This document shows positions 1-8,600 of a stretch of 12,257 nt of DNA, one piece after another. Below the pieces are notes generated by a model, which had not been told where the DNA came from, did no database searches, and worked only from the letters and a program-made list of their open reading frames with translations. This stretch comes from an uncultured Allobaculum sp. (GTDB lineage Bacteria > Bacillota_I > Bacilli_A > Erysipelotrichales > Erysipelotrichaceae), in the NCBI GenBank assembly GCA_948467695.1, contig CAOKFJ010000023.1, forward strand, positions 1-12,257. Reading direction: 5' to 3'. Each line of letters starts with the position of its first letter. Position 1 is the stretch's first letter. The position numbers were made by a program, and so were the translations under genes.

Positions 1-1
1 C

Positions 2-3000
2 ATTGGCCATCTGCTGTTTGCCACCCAGTTGGGCTCCAACATGAGTGTTGGCTATTCCAAGACCGTCAACGACAGCACTCTTGGTCTGTACAGCTTCAGC
101 AAAGCCGCCAAAGAACTCGATGCTTCTCCGGCAGTGACGGTTTCCGACGATTCCGTTCGCGCGTCCAGTACCGTGGATGGCGAATTTGTCGCCGAACTCG
201 AAATGGATGGACAGAAGACCGTTCGACCGCTTGTTGATCAAGCCGTTGTCTTTGCCGGTCTGAAAGAGAACACACCGTTTACGCTGCGTATTGTCAGCAC
301 GGATGGCGAACAGATGCTTAAAGCCAAATCCGGCACAACCGGCAAAGCGGATGTAACAGATGAAGCCGACTACGACGAACTCAACGACATGCAGAAAAAG
401 ATTCGCGAGCTTGCATCCCGCGATGAAAAGACCACCTGGCTGTTTATGGGCGACTCGATCACGCACGGCATTCTGACACAGGGCTATGATTCGACGATGC
501 AGGTGTTCGAACACTACATCCATGAAGATCTCGACCGCCCGCAGGATATGATCATCAACACCGGCGTATCGAACGGCGATTTCGAAAACTACACCGCGAA
601 CGAAGCCGATCGCTACGACCGTTACAAAAACGAAACCGATGTTGTCATTCTGATGCTTGGCACCAACGACTCCGCCTACACCGGAAATGACTGGCGCTAC
701 ACCAACTACAAGCAGAACCTGACCAACCTCGTCAAAAAGGTCAAAGCCAACGGTCAGGAAATGGTGCTTCGCGTTCCGCCGAAAATCTCGAGCGACGGCA
801 ACCGCACATGGCATGGTCCGCAGCTGGAAGAATTCCGCGGCTACATTTATGAAATCGCCGAAGAATACAACTGCATCGTTGCCGACCACTGGTCTCTTTT
901 CGATGAAAAGATGAAATCCGATGAAACCTGCACCACCGCACGCGGTACCTGGTACATCCAGGATACGATCCATCCCGATGGACGCGGTCAGCTGGCGATG
1001 GCAAAACAGGTGATTCAGGAAATGGGTCTCTGGGACAAGAGCTCCACAGTCGCCCAGAAAGACTACCTGCCCGCCCGCACGACAACCGAATCAATCATGG
1101 ATGTCGAAATCGTCTATGACGAAACAGCAGGAACTCTTTCCTATGACATTGCAGCGCTTGAAGATGCGATCGGACGGACAGCCGGCGAAGTGGTTCTTGA
1201 AGTGACAAAAGAGGGCGAGACCATCTCCAAAGAACTCATCCGCAAAGAAGATAAATCTCTTGGTTCGATTTCTGTCGATCTGCAGGATCTGAGCGGCGAC
1301 GTGGAGGCGAAAGTCAAAGTCATCACCACCAACGCGCCCAAATCTGAATGTGTCGTCGCAAAGAAAACGGTAACGATCAAAGAAGAAAGCGCCGAACTCG
1401 ATTACACCGCGCTTGGCAAAGTGATCGATGACATGAAGACGCTCAAAGGGGACGCGAACAGCGAACTGCCGGGTGCATGGAACGATCATCTCGCATCCCT
1501 GATTCAGGCAGGCGAATTCGCGCTGATGGGCGGCATGTTCGAAAATCAGGAACAGCTTGACCAGAGCACAGCTGCCTACGAAGCCATTTACGCTACAGCT
1601 GCAAAAGCAAGCGAAGGCTATAAAGCGATTGCTGCCGATAAAGACCTCGATCTTACCGGTTATACCGATGCCTCCGTATCGGCATACAACGCCGCAAAAG
1701 CTGCTCTTCAGGCAGAACTCGACAAGATGGCAAGCCTTGATGTCAGCGAAGCCGATCGCCTGATCAAAGCCTATGCCGATGCGAAAGCGGCTCTTGAAGA
1801 AAAAGCGCCCGAACTTGATATGACTGCGCTCAACACCGCACTTAACGGTATGAAGACACTCAAAGGCGATGCGAACAGCTGTCTGCCGCAGGACTGGATC
1901 GACTTCCTCGACCAGATGATCTTCATGACAGACGATGCGATCGCCAATGACGCATTCAAAACGCAGGATGATATCGACCGCTGGACGGCCTCTCTGGATT
2001 CTTTCCTGACAACAGCCAGCGCGGCAAGCGAAGCCTACAAAGCGCTTGATGCCAACAAAGATCTCGATCTTTCCGGCTATACGACAGAATCTGTCGCAGC
2101 CTACAACGCAGCCAAGACAGCACTCGAAACTGAACTGGCAAAAATGGCAGGACAGGATGCAGCGGAAACTAAGCGACTGACCAAAGCGTATACAGACGCC
2201 CGCGCGGCACTGGAAGAAAAAGCGCCCGAATTCAACCTTGACGAACTCAAGGCAGTCATTGCATCGACAAAAGATCTTGCCGGTGATGAAGCAAGCTGCC
2301 TGCCCGCAGACTGGGTAGACTATCTGAACATGCTTGTCATGGTCGGCGAAGGCTATATTGAAGATGGCTTTACGTCTCAGGAAGAAATCGACGAAATGAC
2401 AGGCTCGCTCAACATGGTGCTGACGGTTGCTGAAAAAGCGAGCGAAGGCTATGCCGCTCTCGATGCCAATAAGGATCTCGATCTTTCGATCTATACGGAC
2501 GAGTCTGCTGCAGCCTACAACGAAGCGAAAGCCGCTCTCGAAGCGGAACTGGCCAAGATGGCGAGTCTTGATGTGGATGCTGCCGATACACTGATCAACG
2601 CCTACTACGATGCATTTGAAGCGCTCCAGGAAAAAGCGCCTGAGTTCAATCTTGATGAACTCAACGCAGCGATTGCCTCTGCCAAAGACCTGGCTGCCGA
2701 TGAAACAAGCTGCCTGCCCAAACAGTGGGTTGACTACCTCGACTTCTTTGTCATGATCGGCGAAGGCTCCATCGCGGAAGGCTTTGCTTCTCAGGAGGAT
2801 ATCGATACCCTTACCGCTTCCTTCAATGTCGTTTTGACAACTGCCGAAAAAGCTTCTGAGGGCTACACGGCTCTCGATGCCAACAAAGCGCTTGATCTGA
2901 GCCAGTACACAGATGAATCCGTTGCTGTCTACAATGAAGCAAAAGCCGCTCTGGAAGCCGAACTGGCGAAGATGGCTGATCTTGATGTGGATGCAGCCGA

Positions 3001-3712
3001 TACGCTGATCAACGCCTACCTTGATGCCGTTGAAGGTCTTGATGAAAAGCCGGCTCCCGGATTCGATCTGTCCGAACTGACCAAAGCGGTGAATGATCTG
3101 AAGACACTTTGGAATGATGCCGGAAACTGCCTGAACGAAGACTGGATGCAATTCCTTGAAATGATGGTTCTCTCCGGTGAAGCTGCAATTGAAGAAAATG
3201 CCTTCGAATCGCAGGATGCCGTCGATCAGACAACACTTGGAATGAACATGATTCTCGATATCGCCTCCACCGCCAGCGAAGGCTATCGCGCGCTCGATGC
3301 CAACAAGACACTCGATCTCTCCATCTACACAGACGAGTCCGTCACAGCCTACAACGAAGCGAAAGCCGCGCTTGAAGCTGAACTCGCCAAGATGGCAAGT
3401 CTTGATGTGGAAGAAACCGATCGCCTGATCGCTGCCTACAATGCGGCCCGTGAAGCGCTTGAAGTAAAAGGCGGCGAAGTTGAAGTGGATCTGAGCATGA
3501 TCACCTACCTGATCGGTGTTGTTGAAGATGCAGATCTGTCTCTTTACAAAGAGGAAGGCAAAGCTGAACTTGCATCTGCACTTGCCAATGCGAAAGCCGT
3601 TCTCGATTCCAAAGACCAGGCGGAAATCGATAAAGCCATGAACGATCTGCTTATGGCATGGCTTGACATGCGTCTGATTCCCAACGAAGAGATGCTTAAA
3701 GATCTCATCTAG
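2..3712 (+). CDS. Secreted SGNH/GDSL hydrolase with five tandem helical/FIVAR-type repeats (5'-partial)
   Basis: The frame is open to the left edge, so the true start and any signal peptide lie outside. A short beta-rich, Fn3-like stretch (about nt 120-330) comes first. An SGNH hydrolase domain follows (about nt 420-1040) with all four blocks: GDS (nucleophile Ser at 455-457), block II Gly at 563-565, GTND (Asn 665-667) and DTIH (Asp 962-964, His 971-973). Such enzymes remove acyl or acetyl groups from esters, often on glycans. A beta module (about 1085-1390) leads into five ~138-residue repeats (1400-3475), then a ~75-residue C-terminal module. There is no LPXTG motif or membrane tail. The TTG at 29 and ATG at 41 are internal to the frame and are not taken as starts. 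The substrate is unknown; a link to sialidase-type proteins is only a guess. A terminator at 3791-3835 ends the unit. Confidence 0.9.
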   Translation: MGHLLFATQLGSNMSVGYSKTVNDSTLGLYSFSKAAKELDASPAVTVSDDSVRASSTVDGEFVAELEMDGQKTVRPLVDQAVVFAGLKENTPFTLRIVSTDGEQMLKAKSGTTGKADVTDEADYDELNDMQKKIRELASRDEKTTWLFMGDSITHGILTQGYDSTMQVFEHYIHEDLDRPQDMIINTGVSNGDFENYTANEADRYDRYKNETDVVILMLGTNDSAYTGNDWRYTNYKQNLTNLVKKVKANGQEMVLRVPPKISSDGNRTWHGPQLEEFRGYIYEIAEEYNCIVADHWSLFDEKMKSDETCTTARGTWYIQDTIHPDGRGQLAMAKQVIQEMGLWDKSSTVAQKDYLPARTTTESIMDVEIVYDETAGTLSYDIAALEDAIGRTAGEVVLEVTKEGETISKELIRKEDKSLGSISVDLQDLSGDVEAKVKVITTNAPKSECVVAKKTVTIKEESAELDYTALGKVIDDMKTLKGDANSELPGAWNDHLASLIQAGEFALMGGMFENQEQLDQSTAAYEAIYATAAKASEGYKAIAADKDLDLTGYTDASVSAYNAAKAALQAELDKMASLDVSEADRLIKAYADAKAALEEKAPELDMTALNTALNGMKTLKGDANSCLPQDWIDFLDQMIFMTDDAIANDAFKTQDDIDRWTASLDSFLTTASAASEAYKALDANKDLDLSGYTTESVAAYNAAKTALETELAKMAGQDAAETKRLTKAYTDARAALEEKAPEFNLDELKAVIASTKDLAGDEASCLPADWVDYLNMLVMVGEGYIEDGFTSQEEIDEMTGSLNMVLTVAEKASEGYAALDANKDLDLSIYTDESAAAYNEAKAALEAELAKMASLDVDAADTLINAYYDAFEALQEKAPEFNLDELNAAIASAKDLAADETSCLPKQWVDYLDFFVMIGEGSIAEGFASQEDIDTLTASFNVVLTTAEKASEGYTALDANKALDLSQYTDESVAVYNEAKAALEAELAKMADLDVDAADTLINAYLDAVEGLDEKPAPGFDLSELTKAVNDLKTLWNDAGNCLNEDWMQFLEMMVLSGEAAIEENAFESQDAVDQTTLGMNMILDIASTASEGYRALDANKTLDLSIYTDESVTAYNEAKAALEAELAKMASLDVEETDRLIAAYNAAREALEVKGGEVEVDLSMITYLIGVVEDADLSLYKEEGKAELASALANAKAVLDSKDQAEIDKAMNDLLMAWLDMRLIPNEEMLKDLI
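1400..3475 (+). repeat. Five tandem ~414-bp coding repeats (helical + FIVAR-like unit)
   Basis: Units start near nt 1400, 1817, 2231, 2645 and 3062, so the period is 414-417 bp or 138-139 codons. Each unit has a first half with a pattern like LPxxWxxxL and a second half like LDLSxYTDESVAAYNEAKAA followed by LExELAKMASLDV, which is FIVAR-like (helical bundle). Units 2-5 carry one cysteine at the same place (codons at 1880, 2297, 2711 and 3128). Unit 1 has Glu there instead. Copies differ at many synonymous positions, so this is an old, protein-level repeat rather than a recent DNA amplification. Such arrays usually act as stalks or spacers on surface enzymes; that role is inferred. Confidence 0.88.
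3484..3709 (+). other. C-terminal module of the SGNH protein, related to the tail of the 5640-10934 protein
   Basis: The last ~75 residues differ from the five repeats and share a pattern with the C-terminus of the leftward giant gene. Both contain a hydrophobic YLIGV or WLAGV stretch, then DLSLYKEEGK or NLDLFKDAGK, an Ala/Leu-rich helix, DMRL or DLRY, and a final EEMLKDLI or EELLKELM. It resembles a FIVAR-type helical hairpin. Its role (surface retention, partner binding) is not evident from sequence. Confidence 0.65.
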
Positions 3713-3790
3713 CTGTAAATCAATTTTCCGCTCTCACTGTATCGTCTTAACTTGAGCGACAGATAATGCGGAGGATATAAAAACAGACTG

Positions 3791-3835
3791 AATCCCCGCT
3801 GTTTCTGCTTTCGAGGCAGATCAGTGGGGATTTTT
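3791..3835 (+). terminator. Rho-independent terminator of the SGNH hydrolase gene
   Basis: AATCCCCGCTG pairs with CAGTGGGGATT (one G-U), and an inner TCTGC/GCAGA stem continues it, so 3791-3832 folds into one long hairpin. A run of five T (3831-3835) follows directly. It lies about 80 nt after the stop codon at 3710-3712. Confidence 0.9.
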
Positions 3836-3938
3836 GTCGTGTGTTCGAGAAGTTTCACATTACATGCCAAAGAGAGCGGAACGCTGTATCTAAGTATAAT
3901 TTTCGCCAATAAATTACACTCGAAGACACATGAGAAAA

Positions 3939-3978
3939 CTTCGAAGTGTAAAAAACGCCTCTTTTTTACACTTTGAAG
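3939..3978. promoter_or_regulatory. Inverted repeat B/C (17-bp arms, 6-nt loop)
   Basis: CTTCGAAGTGTAAAAAA (3939-3955) is mirrored by TTTTTTACACTTTGAAG (3962-3978) around CGCCTC. Only one position departs, and it would be a G-U pair in RNA. The T-run lies inside the stem and is not at the 3' side, so this is not a normal terminator. A dyad operator is more likely. Confidence 0.75.
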
Positions 3979-4089
3979 TGGGAATATTCTTTGCTTGGGA
4001 AGACATCCTCAATTGAGCTTTAAGTGGGTTATAGATTTGCAGGTGTAATTTCTAGCGAAAAAATACCCTTGAAATTGCCTGGAATAGGT

Positions 4090-4125
4090 TCGAAGTGTAA
4101 AAAATCTATGTTTTTTACACTTCGA
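4090..4125. promoter_or_regulatory. Inverted repeat D/E (15-bp perfect arms, 6-nt loop)
   Basis: TCGAAGTGTAAAAAA (4090-4104) is a perfect mirror of TTTTTTACACTTCGA (4111-4125) around TCTATG. It has the same motif and loop length as the dyad 150 bp upstream, while flanking and loop bases differ. That points to selection on the motif itself. Confidence 0.78.
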
Positions 4126-4138
4126 TTACGCTTTTTCT

Positions 4139-4166
4139 TTTTCAAGTGTAAAAAAGCTCCTAAAAT
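4139..4166 (+). promoter_or_regulatory. Possible promoter of the Fic gene, overlapped by repeat copy F
   Basis: TTTTCA (4139-4144, 4 of 6 to TTGACA) and TAAAAT (4161-4166, 5 of 6 to TATAAT) are 16 nt apart. Repeat copy F (4141-4155) fills the gap, which is where a repressor would block polymerase. AT-rich DNA gives such matches easily, so this is tentative. Confidence 0.4.
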
Positions 4167-4226
4167 AAGACTTCAAATACTTAAAGCTTCTATTTCTGTA
4201 TGGATAAAGATTGGAGGAAAGAGAGA

Positions 4227-5408
4227 ATGAACTACAAACTGTTAAAGAATTGTTTTCATGATTCAAAAATTGATTATGAAGAAGAGTATACAAAGCGCTT
4301 TGAATCGATGGTTGCTGTTCATCTTCCATTTGCTGTGGGAGAGTATCAAGCTTTCTTTCTTAGAAATATCGAAGTCAGTGATCTGATCTATCAGATCCAG
4401 AAAGAGAATAAAAATATTGAGAAAAAGGCTGCTAAGTTGTCGGAGTATGGCGCTCTTAGAACTCTTCTGAACACTTGCCTTTTCAAAGAGATTGAACAAA
4501 GCAATGCAATGGAAGAAGTGCATAGTTCCAGAAAAACACTGGCACTGATGTCAAAAACAAGCGAACGAAAAAATACGTATGTTCGTTTTGCAGGACAGTT
4601 GAAACAGTATAGTGCGCTGCTGCGCAATTCGCTGACTGTTCCGACAGACAGCCTGGATATTCGAAGGATTTACGATGTCCTGCTGGCAGATGATATTCGT
4701 TTGGATGATCCTAGTAATTTACCGGATGGAGAGATTTTTAGAAAAGATGCAGTGTATGTGAATGGCGGACTGAAGAATATCCATCGAGGGATCTTTCCTG
4801 AAAAGGAGATTGTGCGTGTAATCGATGAAACATTGGCGACTCTTGAAAATACACTTTCTCCTCTTCGCGCAGCTGTCTTTCATTTCGTATTCGAATATGC
4901 TCATCCCTTTTACGATGGCAATGGACGAATGGGGCGCTTTTTAAGCACTCTGCAGTTGTGTGATGATTTTCATCTTGCTGGAGTTCTTCAGTTGTCTTTG
5001 AAGTTGAGAGAACACAGGCATGCATATTATGAAATTTTTAGAACTTGCGAAAATGCATTGAATCGAGCCGATCTGACGCCATTTGTATTGTTCTTTCTAA
5101 CGCAGCTGCTGGAGGCGATGCGCGAAGGCAACGAAATGTTAGAGAAAAAAATAATTCTGTATGATGCGGGAATAGCAAGAATTGATCGGGAAGATCCTAA
5201 ACAAGGAACTGAACATCATTTTATGACTCTGATGCTTCATGCGGCACTCTTTGAACCAATCGGGTTGCGACAGGCAGAAATCAAAGAAGCATTGAATTGT
5301 TCCGATTCTACGGTGAAAAAACTCATTGGAAAGCATCGGGATGATTTGTACATCGAAAAAGATGGAGCGTATTCTTTATACTCATTACATTATGATTATC
5401 TCAAATAA
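4227..5408 (+). CDS. Fic family protein (predicted AMP-transferase) with C-terminal winged-helix-like tail
   Basis: A 393-residue protein. HPFYDGNGRMGR (residues 226-237, catalytic His226) is the complete Fic active-site motif, which transfers AMP from ATP to hydroxyl side chains of target proteins. VYVNG at 176-180 with the following IHRGIFPE fits the substrate-holding flap. SNAMEE at 92-97, before VHSSRK, matches the N-terminal inhibitory helix motif [ST]xxxE[GN] of class II Fic proteins, with Glu96 as the expected inhibitory Glu and an unusual Glu in the final position. Residues ~345-393 look like a winged helix-turn-helix. The start at ATG 4227 is chosen because GGAGG (4213-4217) lies 9 nt ahead; the in-frame ATG at 4200 has no such site. 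The gene is AT-rich relative to its neighbours, suggesting transfer. It stands alone, with its own repeat-rich control region and terminator and no adjacent antitoxin gene. Target unknown. Confidence 0.93.
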   Translation: MNYKLLKNCFHDSKIDYEEEYTKRFESMVAVHLPFAVGEYQAFFLRNIEVSDLIYQIQKENKNIEKKAAKLSEYGALRTLLNTCLFKEIEQSNAMEEVHSSRKTLALMSKTSERKNTYVRFAGQLKQYSALLRNSLTVPTDSLDIRRIYDVLLADDIRLDDPSNLPDGEIFRKDAVYVNGGLKNIHRGIFPEKEIVRVIDETLATLENTLSPLRAAVFHFVFEYAHPFYDGNGRMGRFLSTLQLCDDFHLAGVLQLSLKLREHRHAYYEIFRTCENALNRADLTPFVLFFLTQLLEAMREGNEMLEKKIILYDAGIARIDREDPKQGTEHHFMTLMLHAALFEPIGLRQAEIKEALNCSDSTVKKLIGKHRDDLYIEKDGAYSLYSLHYDYLK

Positions 5409-5473
5409 ATGGATTGACTCGAGAATCGAGATAATGTTTTGGCTTGAGGATTGAAAGAGAATGAGGTTTTACG

Positions 5474-5510
5474 AAGGCGGTGGCTGTGCTTGAAGAGTCA
5501 CCGCCTTTTT
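5474..5510 (+). terminator. Rho-independent terminator of the Fic gene
   Basis: AAGGCGGTGGCT (5474-5485) pairs with AGTCACCGCCTT (5496-5507), with one G-U and a 10-nt loop, and runs into TTTTT (5506-5510). It lies 65 nt after the Fic stop. Confidence 0.88.
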
Positions 5511-5550
5511 CTGATGCGGAATGCAGCGGCATGTGAGGCGATATGCAAAC

Positions 5551-5583
5551 AAAAAGGCGGAAGACAGAGAAACTGTCTTCCGC
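5551..5583 (-). terminator. Rho-independent terminator of the leftward multimodular enzyme gene
   Basis: GCGGAAGACAG (5557-5567) and CTGTCTTCCGC (5573-5583) form a perfect 11-bp stem with a 5-nt loop. On the minus strand it is followed by a T-run (AAAAA at 5551-5555 on the plus strand), 57 nt beyond the stop codon of the 5640-10934 gene. With the Fic terminator it separates two converging genes. Confidence 0.9.
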
Positions 5584-5639
5584 TCATATGCAGAAAAATC
5601 AGATTTAAGGCGTTTCTTGTTTTACTGACGCATTTACTT

Positions 5640-8600
5640 TTACTGCGCTTTATTCATCAGTTCCTTGAGAAGTTCTTCGTCTTCTTTGTAACGGAGATCG
5701 AGAATCGCTTTGTTCAGATTTGCGCCGGAACCATTCAGTGTATCCTGATCGATTCCATCGCTATTGCCGTTTTCGATATCTTCAAGCAGACGGTTGGTTT
5801 CAGACAGGGCATTCTGGAAAGCTTCCTTGCCTGCGTCTTTGAACAGATCGAGATTGAACTCGGCCGCCACACCGGCAAGCCATTTTACCAGAGCGGTATC
5901 GAGGCTCACGTGTTCGCGACCTTCGGCGATGACGCGGATTTCCGCGGCGCTGCTCCATTCCCCCTGTGTTTCGGTCGGCGCGATGCGGATCGCATTGGCG
6001 CTGGACGCATCGAAGGTGACGATTTTCCATTCGCGGTCGTTTGCCCAGTCAAAGGACGCGGCTTCCGTCCATGTCTGTCCTCCGTCGCTGGAGAGCAGGA
6101 TTTTTCCTTTAAGCAGGTTGCCGTGATCGCTCGAATCCTGACGCGGCAGAACGCGCACGCCTTTGATTTCGCGGATCTCATCCAGGTTGAGCTGGATCCA
6201 GCGGTCTTCAACGGGGATTGTTCCGGCATTGTATTTGGTATGCCAGATGGTGCCCTTGTTTCCGTCGAGAACATTTTTCGCCGGACCTTCGCTGCCGGTT
6301 GTCGAATGTTCGCTGCCTGCCGTAGCGCTCATGGTCGCGGGATCGACGGATTCATCGTTTCCATAGGCAACTAGACGAATGGTGTAAGTCTTCGAGGAAG
6401 CATTGCGTTCGGAACGCACCTGAAGACGTACTGTCTGCTCTTCATACGGCTTGTCGAGCGTGACGGAAATAGACTGTCCGGCTTCGACTTTTTCACGATC
6501 ATAGTAGATGGTCGCTTTTTCGCCATCTGCTGCGGGCGTCAGTTCAACGGTTCCGCCGTCAAGAGGAAGATTGATGGTGTAGTCGGTAAGGGCGGGATCA
6601 AAGGATTCATTGAGCGTGCCGCCTTTGACATCAAGAGACGCCATATCGCAGTTGCGGTCGATATCGGAGAGATCAGCCGCGTTTTCTTTTGTGGAAATCC
6701 ACTGAGGCGAGCCAGCTTTGATGGTCTGCGTTTTTGTACCGTCGTAGAAGTTTACGTCGACAGCGCGTTCGCTCATCACCTGAACGCTGACATTGGAGAC
6801 AACGTCTTCTGCAGGTGTGATGACAAGCTTGCCATCCGCCTCTGCAACGGAGCAGTTGAATGCTTCAAATGTGCCGTCTTCTTTTTCAAAGACATAAGCT
6901 TTGGTCAGAGCGACTTCGCCAAGCGCTTTGAAGACTTCGTGCACGTCGTTGTCGCAGCAGGCGCCCTGTGTGACTGAACCGCCCATATTGGTATAGCCGG
7001 GAACCCATGTATCTTTGGGCGCTTTCCACCAGTAGGAGATCATCGGAACGTACTGTTCACCGATGGTTCTCTGTTCATGTTTGCCCACGATAACGTCGTC
7101 GTGGGATTTTTCTTCATCTTTGACGAAGAATTTGGTGACACGCTGCGGATCGGGGATGAATGCCCAGTTGAGCTTTCCGTCATAGCCCATCAGCTGCGCG
7201 CAGGAGCCCATGGTGTTCATGCCGCGTTCAAGGTATTCGGTGTTGCCGGTCAGTTCATACAGATTGAACAGGCCGTAGATGTTCCACGCTGTCCAGCCGT
7301 GCGGAGAGTTCATCATGTTGGGCGCGGAACTGGTCAGTTTCATCTCCACGTCGTATTGCGCTTCCCAGAAACGGAGCGTTCCGCCCGACATGCGGGAGTC
7401 AGGGATCTGTGTCTGTTCATGCGAAGTGTGGCGATCCATATATTTCACGGCAGCGTCGGTGTATTTTTTGCGTTCAGCGCTTCCTTCAGGGAACATGAGC
7501 GCAAATTCGGAAAGCTGCGTGATGGAGCAGGAGTTGGCGCCGTCTTCATACGTGCCCTGACCTTCGGTATCGAAGTTGCCGTCAACGCGGACGAGTTTGT
7601 CCATTGCTTTGGTCAGCGAATCCATGTGCAGATCATAGCGTTCTTTGTAGTAGGCGCGCGTATCGGCATCGAGGGATTCATCGTTCATCAGACGTTTTTC
7701 GACATGAACGAGTTCCATGATGGATTTAGCGGGATAGATTACGGAGGTGTAGTCGGTTCCGCCGTTGTAGTAGCCGCCGTCGGCTTTCTGCTTGCTCATC
7801 AAAAAGTCGGCGAGGTGTTCGGCTTTGGCGAGCGCTTCTTCATTGCCGTTCGATTCATACTGGTCGACGAAAATGCCAAGTGTGGTCGAATGGTTCTGGA
7901 TGCGGTTTTCCCAGGAAGTCGGATTGCCGGATTCCATGTCGTACATCAGCGGATAGATTTCATCCCAGTTGTCATCCACCTGTTCGTCCCATTTTGCATC
8001 CGGGAAGTACTTGCGGGCAACGTACGCGGAGTAGAAGCCATAGTAGGTTTCCGCATGGCTCGAACCTTTCTGTCGTGCTTCAACAGAAGCTTCACGGGCT
8101 TTCTGGATATACCAGGACCAGTCGTTGCGGATCGAAAGCATCATTTCCGCTTCGTAGCCTGCTTCGTTGATAGCTATGACTTTGTATGCGCCGGCTTCTT
8201 TGCCTGCGGCATCAAAGGAAGCGGTGTATACCCCATCGCTGGCTTTTGTCACTTCGAGTGTGGATTCTTTGCCATCAGGCGCGGTGATATGAAGAACATT
8301 GTCTTTGATCGGCGATGCGGAGCGCAGTGTGATGGCGCTCTTTTCGCTGTCAGCCATGGTGTAGCGGTCGGCGTCGAATACCGGAACGGTTGTGCCTTTC
8401 GCAATGACAGGTTTGATTTCATCAATCGCGTTCAGTTCGCTTGCGGGCTGCAGAGCGATGGTCCATGTTTTTTCTTCATTGGCTTCAAGATGATCGAGTC
8501 CCTGCGGGTGGCGCTCAGGCAGATCGCCGGACTGGAGAACATCGAGAGAGGCGGAGTAGATGCGGTGCTGACCGCTCTGGTAGTCGAGGGTGTAGCTTGC

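Larger units (their letters stand above)
3914..4155. repeat. Array of alternating TTCGAAGTGTAAAAAA motifs upstream of the Fic gene
   Basis: Six copies are visible: A 3914-3925 (minus, one base short), B 3939-3955 (plus), C 3962-3978 (minus), D 4089-4104 (plus), E 4111-4125 (minus) and F 4141-4155 (plus, TTCAAGTGTAAAAAA). Orientation alternates strictly. B/C and D/E form hairpins, each with a 6-nt loop. Copy F sits just ahead of the Fic gene and overlaps a possible promoter. This looks like a multi-site operator, plausibly bound by the winged-helix tail of the Fic protein; the binding is inference. Confidence 0.8.
3713..4226. other. 514-bp AT-rich intergenic region: terminator, then operator-like repeat array
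   Basis: The first ~125 bp hold the terminator of the upstream gene. From 3836 to 3913 I see nothing recognisable. From 3914 to 4155 lies an array of GTGTAA-type motifs in both orientations. The remainder (4156-4226) carries the ribosome binding site and probably the promoter of the Fic gene. No credible ORF is present. Base composition shifts to AT-rich here and stays so through the Fic gene. Confidence 0.8.

Noticed and set aside
1091..3151. 686-codon open frame on the minus strand inside the SGNH repeat gene
   Set aside because: It is antisense to a well-supported gene; its repeating pattern mirrors the 414-bp repeats, its translation is Cys/Phe/Arg-rich without a recognisable domain, and it has no ribosome binding site.
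3939..3978. Rho-independent terminator
   Set aside because: The T-run is part of the stem and is followed by TGAAGTGGG rather than further T; the stem is AT-rich.
3914..4155. CRISPR array
   Set aside because: Units alternate in orientation, spacers are unequal (6 to ~110 bp) and no cas gene is present.
4200..4226. ATG at 4200 as start of the Fic gene
   Set aside because: The GGAGG at 4213-4217 lies inside this stretch and fits the ATG at 4227; the nine extra residues have no upstream ribosome binding site.
5451..6374. 307-codon plus-strand frame after the Fic gene
   Set aside because: It runs through two terminators and then antisense to the CBM32 part of the leftward gene.
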